This document shows positions 61,046 through 64,000 of a DNA stretch of 64,000 bases, in pieces. Position 1 is the first letter of the stretch. Each line of letters opens with the position of its first letter. A model generated the notes under the pieces. The model saw only the letters and a program-made list of their open reading frames with translations, was not told where the DNA came from and made no database searches. Where the stretch lies: NCBI GenBank assembly GCA_023393375.1, contig JAEWLI010000102.1, forward strand, positions 1-64,000, in the 5' to 3' direction. A program made the position numbers and the translations under genes. The stretch is from Bacteroidota bacterium (GTDB lineage Bacteria > Bacteroidota > Bacteroidia > Cytophagales > Cyclobacteriaceae).

Positions 61046-62512
61046 CTAATATTCCAAATCCCCAAAACCTGAAGCATCAATGGCAGTTTGTAACATAGTA
61101 TCGTGCATTTCCTGGTCTTCCCACATTTTCTGACCAACAGCAGGAAGTGTATCTATCGGATCAAAATAAAGATATAATCTGGAATCATCTACACTTGGGC
61201 TTCTGTAAATGCTGATACCCGTAGTTTCATCATAATAATCATAACTATGAACATCACGTTTGCCACCTCCACCAGGTGCATCAGTAACAAATAATGGTGT
61301 ATTAAAACCTGCGGTGATTCCTCTGATGGTTTTTTCCAATTCAACTGTTTGGGCTATACTCGTCCGCATATCCTCTACGCCTTTTACCATGTCATGTTGG
61401 TAAACATAATATGGTTGTACATTCATGTAGGCAAGTTTTCTTACCAGATGAATCATTTCTTCAGGCGTGTCGTTCACCCCTCTTATCAACACACTTTGAT
61501 TTCTTACCGTCACCCCATTTTTAAACAAGAGCATCATTGCTTCCAGTGTGATAGAAGTAATTTCGTTCGGACTATTAAAATGGGTATGCAGTACAACTTC
61601 TTTACCCTTCTTTCTTCCCATTTCTACCACATCTATAAGGGCTTGAGTCCACGCTGTATCACTTAATATTTTCATGGGCATAACCGCAGGCCCTTTAGAA
61701 GCAAAGCGTATTCTTCTAATGTGTGGGATATTCAGAAGAATCTCTCCTATCTGTCTTATTCTTTGTGGTGGTAGCATGTATGAATCACCACCGGATATAA
61801 CTATATCTTCCAATTCAGGGCGTGAAGCTATGTAAGCAAACGCCTTATTCCAGTGTTTGACTACCGGTTTGAAGTTAACTTTGGTTACTGAATCGGTGTC
61901 GCTACCAATTGCATAACTTCTTGTGCAAAACCTGCAATATACAGGACAGACATCCAATGGCAGGAACAATGCTTTATCAAAATACCGATGTACCAAACCT
62001 GGTACCGGTGAATCATGCTGCTCTCCCAATGAATCTAGTTTCATCTTGGGATGCTCATTTTGACGTGATGATGCTACCGGAATAAATTGAATACGTAATG
62101 GATCATGATAAGGATCTTCCCAGTTAATGAGGCTTAGTAAATAGGGTGAAATCCTCAGGTTCATGGGTGACAAAGCCATTCCGTTTCTAACATCTTGTAT
62201 AAATGCAGGATTAACAATGTCATTAAGTGCTTCAGTCAGTTGATCCAGCTTTGTGATGGTATGCTTGTTTTGAAACCTCAGATCATTAAATTCCTCGGGA
62301 CTAATATTTTTAAAGGCAGGAATTTTTGTCCAGAAAGCAGAGTCATCGAATTGGCGATGTCCCAGTTCATTGGGTTCTATAGCATCTTTAATGGATTCAG
62401 GTATATCCACTTCCTGCATGGCTTCCCATGCTTCAGTATTAAATGAAATGGGTAAGTCCGCAACTTTATCAGCCTCTTTTATAGAAGATATTTTTTGCTT
62501 AGAATAATTCAT
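61046..62512 (-). CDS. ablA: Lysine 2,3-aminomutase (radical SAM, PLP)
   Basis: 488 residues, longer than the Clostridium enzyme. The radical-SAM motif CPVYCRFC gives Cys189, Cys193 and Cys196 for the [4Fe-4S] cluster. The PLP-lysine motif is DAPGGGGK, with Lys418, and substrate-binding Asp is in YQHDMVKGVEDMR. It converts L-lysine to beta-lysine using SAM and PLP. With AblB next to it, the product is expected to become N-epsilon-acetyl-beta-lysine, an osmolyte known from methanogens and some bacteria. First gene of the operon and downstream of a palindromic operator. Confidence 0.95.
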   Translation of the reverse strand: MNYSKQKISSIKEADKVADLPISFNTEAWEAMQEVDIPESIKDAIEPNELGHRQFDDSAFWTKIPAFKNISPEEFNDLRFQNKHTITKLDQLTEALNDIVNPAFIQDVRNGMALSPMNLRISPYLLSLINWEDPYHDPLRIQFIPVASSRQNEHPKMKLDSLGEQHDSPVPGLVHRYFDKALFLPLDVCPVYCRFCTRSYAIGSDTDSVTKVNFKPVVKHWNKAFAYIASRPELEDIVISGGDSYMLPPQRIRQIGEILLNIPHIRRIRFASKGPAVMPMKILSDTAWTQALIDVVEMGRKKGKEVVLHTHFNSPNEITSITLEAMMLLFKNGVTVRNQSVLIRGVNDTPEEMIHLVRKLAYMNVQPYYVYQHDMVKGVEDMRTSIAQTVELEKTIRGITAGFNTPLFVTDAPGGGGKRDVHSYDYYDETTGISIYRSPSVDDSRLYLYFDPIDTLPAVGQKMWEDQEMHDTMLQTAIDASGFGDLEY

Positions 62513-62587
62513 GATTATTTGAATTTTGTTTCATAGTTGCCAGTATTGAGTACACTGGCTTAATTAATGAGTTGATTAATTATAGAA

Positions 62588-62603
62588 ATGTTCTATAGAA
62601 CAT
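62588..62603. promoter_or_regulatory. Palindromic operator at the ablA promoter
   Basis: ATGTTCTATAGAACAT is a perfect 16-base palindrome, five bases downstream of the ablA -7 box and about 75 bases before the ATG. A near-identical site overlaps the marR promoter. A MarR dimer bound here would block transcription start. Confidence 0.7.
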
Positions 62604-62608
62604 AATCA

Positions 62609-62616
62609 CAAAAATA
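62609..62616 (-). promoter_or_regulatory. -7 box of the ablA operon
   Basis: The minus strand reads TATTTTTG, matching TAnnTTTG. Initiation falls within or next to the palindrome at 62588-62603. Confidence 0.6.
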
Positions 62617-62681
62617 ATGCATATATACTAAACTGCAACTACGACATGCAATGAAATCTTACAAACTGATTTTAGTATTTA

Positions 62682-63161
62682 CTATTTTAGATTAAGATTA
62701 TCCTCAATAGGCACAATTGGAGATGCGTCCAAAGCCTCTAAACCCATAGCAGAAATGATAATATCAAGAGATTCTTTGATAGACTGCAATTTTTGATCGG
62801 GCAAGGATTTTATTTTTTTTGACAATTGGTCATGAAGGATCTCAGGTGCTTCTTTTAATATTTTCGATCCTTTAGAGGTCAGTGATATATATGTGATCCT
62901 TTTATCACCCATTTTGGGAAGTCGTGCCACCAGACTTTTACTCTCCAACCGGTTGATGATCCCGGTGATAGTGCTGGAATTCAGACTTAAAAATTTCATC
63001 AATCCGCTAACGGTAGATTGATAGTTATCCTGCTTGCTCAAATACCGTAAACACAACAATTGCGGTATGCTGATACCAAAATCCTTCTGAATTTTTTTTG
63101 ATTCCAGGTTAATAGACCGGACAATTTTTCTGATATCAATCAGAATTTCCATAGGATCCAT
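62682..63161 (-). CDS. MarR-family transcriptional regulator
   Basis: 159 residues from the ATG at 63161; the upstream TTG lies inside the operator. The winged-helix fold is clear: SGLMKFLSLNSSTITGIINRLESKSLVARLPKMGDKRITYISLTSKG, where DKR sits in the wing. Acts as a dimer on palindromic DNA. It is upstream of the ablA operon on the same strand and has its own copy of the palindrome at its promoter, so it probably controls both itself and the osmolyte genes. Signal unknown. Confidence 0.88.
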   Translation of the reverse strand: MDPMEILIDIRKIVRSINLESKKIQKDFGISIPQLLCLRYLSKQDNYQSTVSGLMKFLSLNSSTITGIINRLESKSLVARLPKMGDKRITYISLTSKGSKILKEAPEILHDQLSKKIKSLPDQKLQSIKESLDIIISAMGLEALDASPIVPIEDNLNLK

Positions 63162-63170
63162 ATTAATATA

Positions 63171-63184
63171 TGTTTTATAGAACA
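63171..63184. promoter_or_regulatory. Palindromic operator at the marR promoter
   Basis: TGTTTTATAGAACA is one base different from TGTTCTATAGAACA at the ablA operator. It overlaps the end of the -7 box and lies 10 bases before the marR ATG, fitting autoregulation. Confidence 0.65.
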
Positions 63185-63190
63185 AAAATA
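63183..63190 (-). promoter_or_regulatory. -7 box of marR
   Basis: The minus strand reads TATTTTTG, matching TAnnTTTG. Its last two bases are the first two of the operator. Confidence 0.6.
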
Positions 63191-63240
63191 TTTTTTTATA
63201 ACGTAATTTCCTATGGGGACAGGGATAGAAGATACCTTAA

Positions 63241-63480
63241 TCAGGTAAATTTTATAATAAGATCCTCGTGTTGAGGGTACAGAGTCATAAGTTGTTGTCG
63301 TTCAGCCAGTTCAAAATCCATAAAATCAAAACCCGGAGAAACCGTACATCCTATTAATGTATAGGAATCGATGTTGGCCGGTTGGGCTGCAAACCAGCAG
63401 TTGTGCGGAATACAATATTGAAACACATCACCATTATCGGGATTTGGGCTGATAGATTTATGGAGAAGAAGATCGGAATG
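63241..63480 (-). pseudogene. 5'-truncated Cupin_5 (DUF985) gene
   Basis: The C-terminal about 75 residues match Cupin_5 proteins (CWFAAQPANIDSYTLIGCTVSPGFDFMDFELAERQQLM..YPQHEDLI), but the normal N-terminal half with the FSAFHR..DE.WHFHDG metal-site region is missing. Upstream of about 63480 the frame continues (open to 63573) into DNA occupied by the oppositely oriented toxin-antitoxin genes, so those residues are not cupin. It is a decayed gene, most likely cut by insertion of the neighbouring toxin-antitoxin cassette. Confidence 0.75.
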
Positions 63481-63518
63481 CTTAAAAGAAAAACAACCAA
63501 ACATTGTTGATTTTTGTA

Positions 63519-63526
63519 TAGTTTTG
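63519..63526 (+). promoter_or_regulatory. -7 box of the ParE-type operon
   Basis: TAGTTTTG matches TAnnTTTG, 15 bases before the antitoxin ATG at 63541. Confidence 0.45.
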
Positions 63527-63540
63527 GTAAAAAAAGAAAT

Positions 63541-63783
63541 ATGAAAACAAATGATATAAAAAATAATTTTCATAGTCTGATTGACCGGATTGATAATGAA
63601 CCTTTATTAATAAAGTTTTATGATCTTATGACCAAATCGACAACAACCAAAGAAGGTCAGTTATACGAGCAATTAACTGAAGATCAGAAAAATGTATTAT
63701 TGCTCTCAGAGGAGGAATCGAATGATCCGGAAAATCTGATCAGTCACAATCAACAGAAAAAGAAACACAATAAATGGCTTTGA
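63541..63783 (+). CDS. Antitoxin component of a type II TA system
   Basis: 80 residues from the ATG at 63541 (MKTNDIKNNFHSLIDRIDNE). It has an N-terminal helical segment common to Bacteroidota antitoxins paired with RelE/ParE toxins (LLIKFYDLMTKSTTTKEGQLYEQLTEDQ), and an acidic/basic C-terminal tail likely to wrap the toxin. Its TGA overlaps the toxin ATG (TGATG). No HTH is visible, so repression may use another DNA-binding fold. Confidence 0.75.
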   Translation: MKTNDIKNNFHSLIDRIDNEPLLIKFYDLMTKSTTTKEGQLYEQLTEDQKNVLLLSEEESNDPENLISHNQQKKKHNKWL

Positions 63784-64000
63784 TGATAGAATGGTCAAAA
63801 CGTGCTGACAAAAGTTTTGATCGGATCATCGAATTTCTCCAAACTGGATGGGGAGAACAAGTTGTTAGAGCATTCGTAAAAAAGACCTATGATTTTCTTG
63901 ATATCTTGGCTGAGTTTCCGGAGATTGGTTCTATACAGGTTAAAGATAGGGAGATTCGGGGTTTTACATTAGTAAAACAAGTGATAGTATTTTATAAGAT
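63783..64000 (+). CDS. RelE/ParE-family toxin, cut by the window end
   Basis: ATG at 63783, in TGATG overlap with the antitoxin stop (an in-frame ATG at 63774 is also possible). The 72 visible residues (MIEWSKRADKSFDRIIEFLQ, then AEFPEIGSIQVKDREIRGFTLVKQVIVFYK) carry the ParE/RelE fold: WSKRA..S, FP.IG, RGF..VK and the FYK strand. The gene continues beyond the window. Toxin targets in this family are DNA gyrase or ribosome-bound mRNA; which applies cannot be told. Confidence 0.85.
   Translation, partial: MIEWSKRADKSFDRIIEFLQTGWGEQVVRAFVKKTYDFLDILAEFPEIGSIQVKDREIRGFTLVKQVIVFYK

Overview
The window is chromosomal DNA of a Bacteroidota bacterium, probably a Cytophagales-type glider. The evidence is the low GC with Bacteroidota-style promoters (TTTG / TAnnTTTG), the gliding genes gldB, gldD and gldE (the last two in the gldD-gldE-ssb-mutY block typical of the phylum), DUF4290 next to murA, DUF4293, GIN-domain and OmpA/PorT-like barrel proteins, and a two-propeller/Y_Y_Y sensor. 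No rRNA, complete tRNA, CRISPR array, transposase or integrase was seen. The genus cannot be fixed from the sequence.

Left end (1-4850) is an accessory, mosaic region. It holds one 612-codon Rhs/YD C-terminal cassette with a polymorphic tip and an adjacent lipoprotein (candidate toxin and immunity pair), two further Rhs fragments sharing a direct repeat of about 100-257 bp, several very small membrane-protein genes (two of them related to each other), a 5'-eroded XRE regulator, short dispersed repeats and a tRNA T-arm-like remnant. This is the most unusual part of the window. It looks like a reservoir of displaced Rhs tips and orphan immunity genes.

The middle (4850-51040) is mainly housekeeping: a NifA-type sigma-54 activator; glyS with a promoter that predicts a leaderless mRNA; arfB; a trehalose-6-phosphate synthase fused to an apparently dead phosphatase domain; recG; gldD-gldE-ssb-mutY; an HU-like gene; a TPR protein; a 29-residue mS38/COX24-like gene; RNase G; peptidases M28 and M20; an acyl carrier protein; gldB; a secreted EF-hand protein; nfo; cvfB; purU; a large propeller-PP2C sensor; gltX; agmatine deiminase; murA with Asp at the fosfomycin-target Cys position; and pcrA/uvrD.

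The right end (51046-64000) has a complete rseC-rnfB-C-D-G-E-A operon (ion-pumping ferredoxin:NAD oxidoreductase), metF, a higBA toxin-antitoxin pair, and an operon for N-epsilon-acetyl-beta-lysine synthesis (lysine 2,3-aminomutase, sodium:solute symporter, beta-lysine acetyltransferase). A divergently regulated MarR gene lies upstream. The same palindrome, TGTTCTATAGAACA, sits on the -7 box of both the operon promoter and the marR promoter, which suggests a self-contained regulated osmolyte module. The window ends in a second, ParE-type toxin-antitoxin locus next to a 5'-truncated cupin gene.
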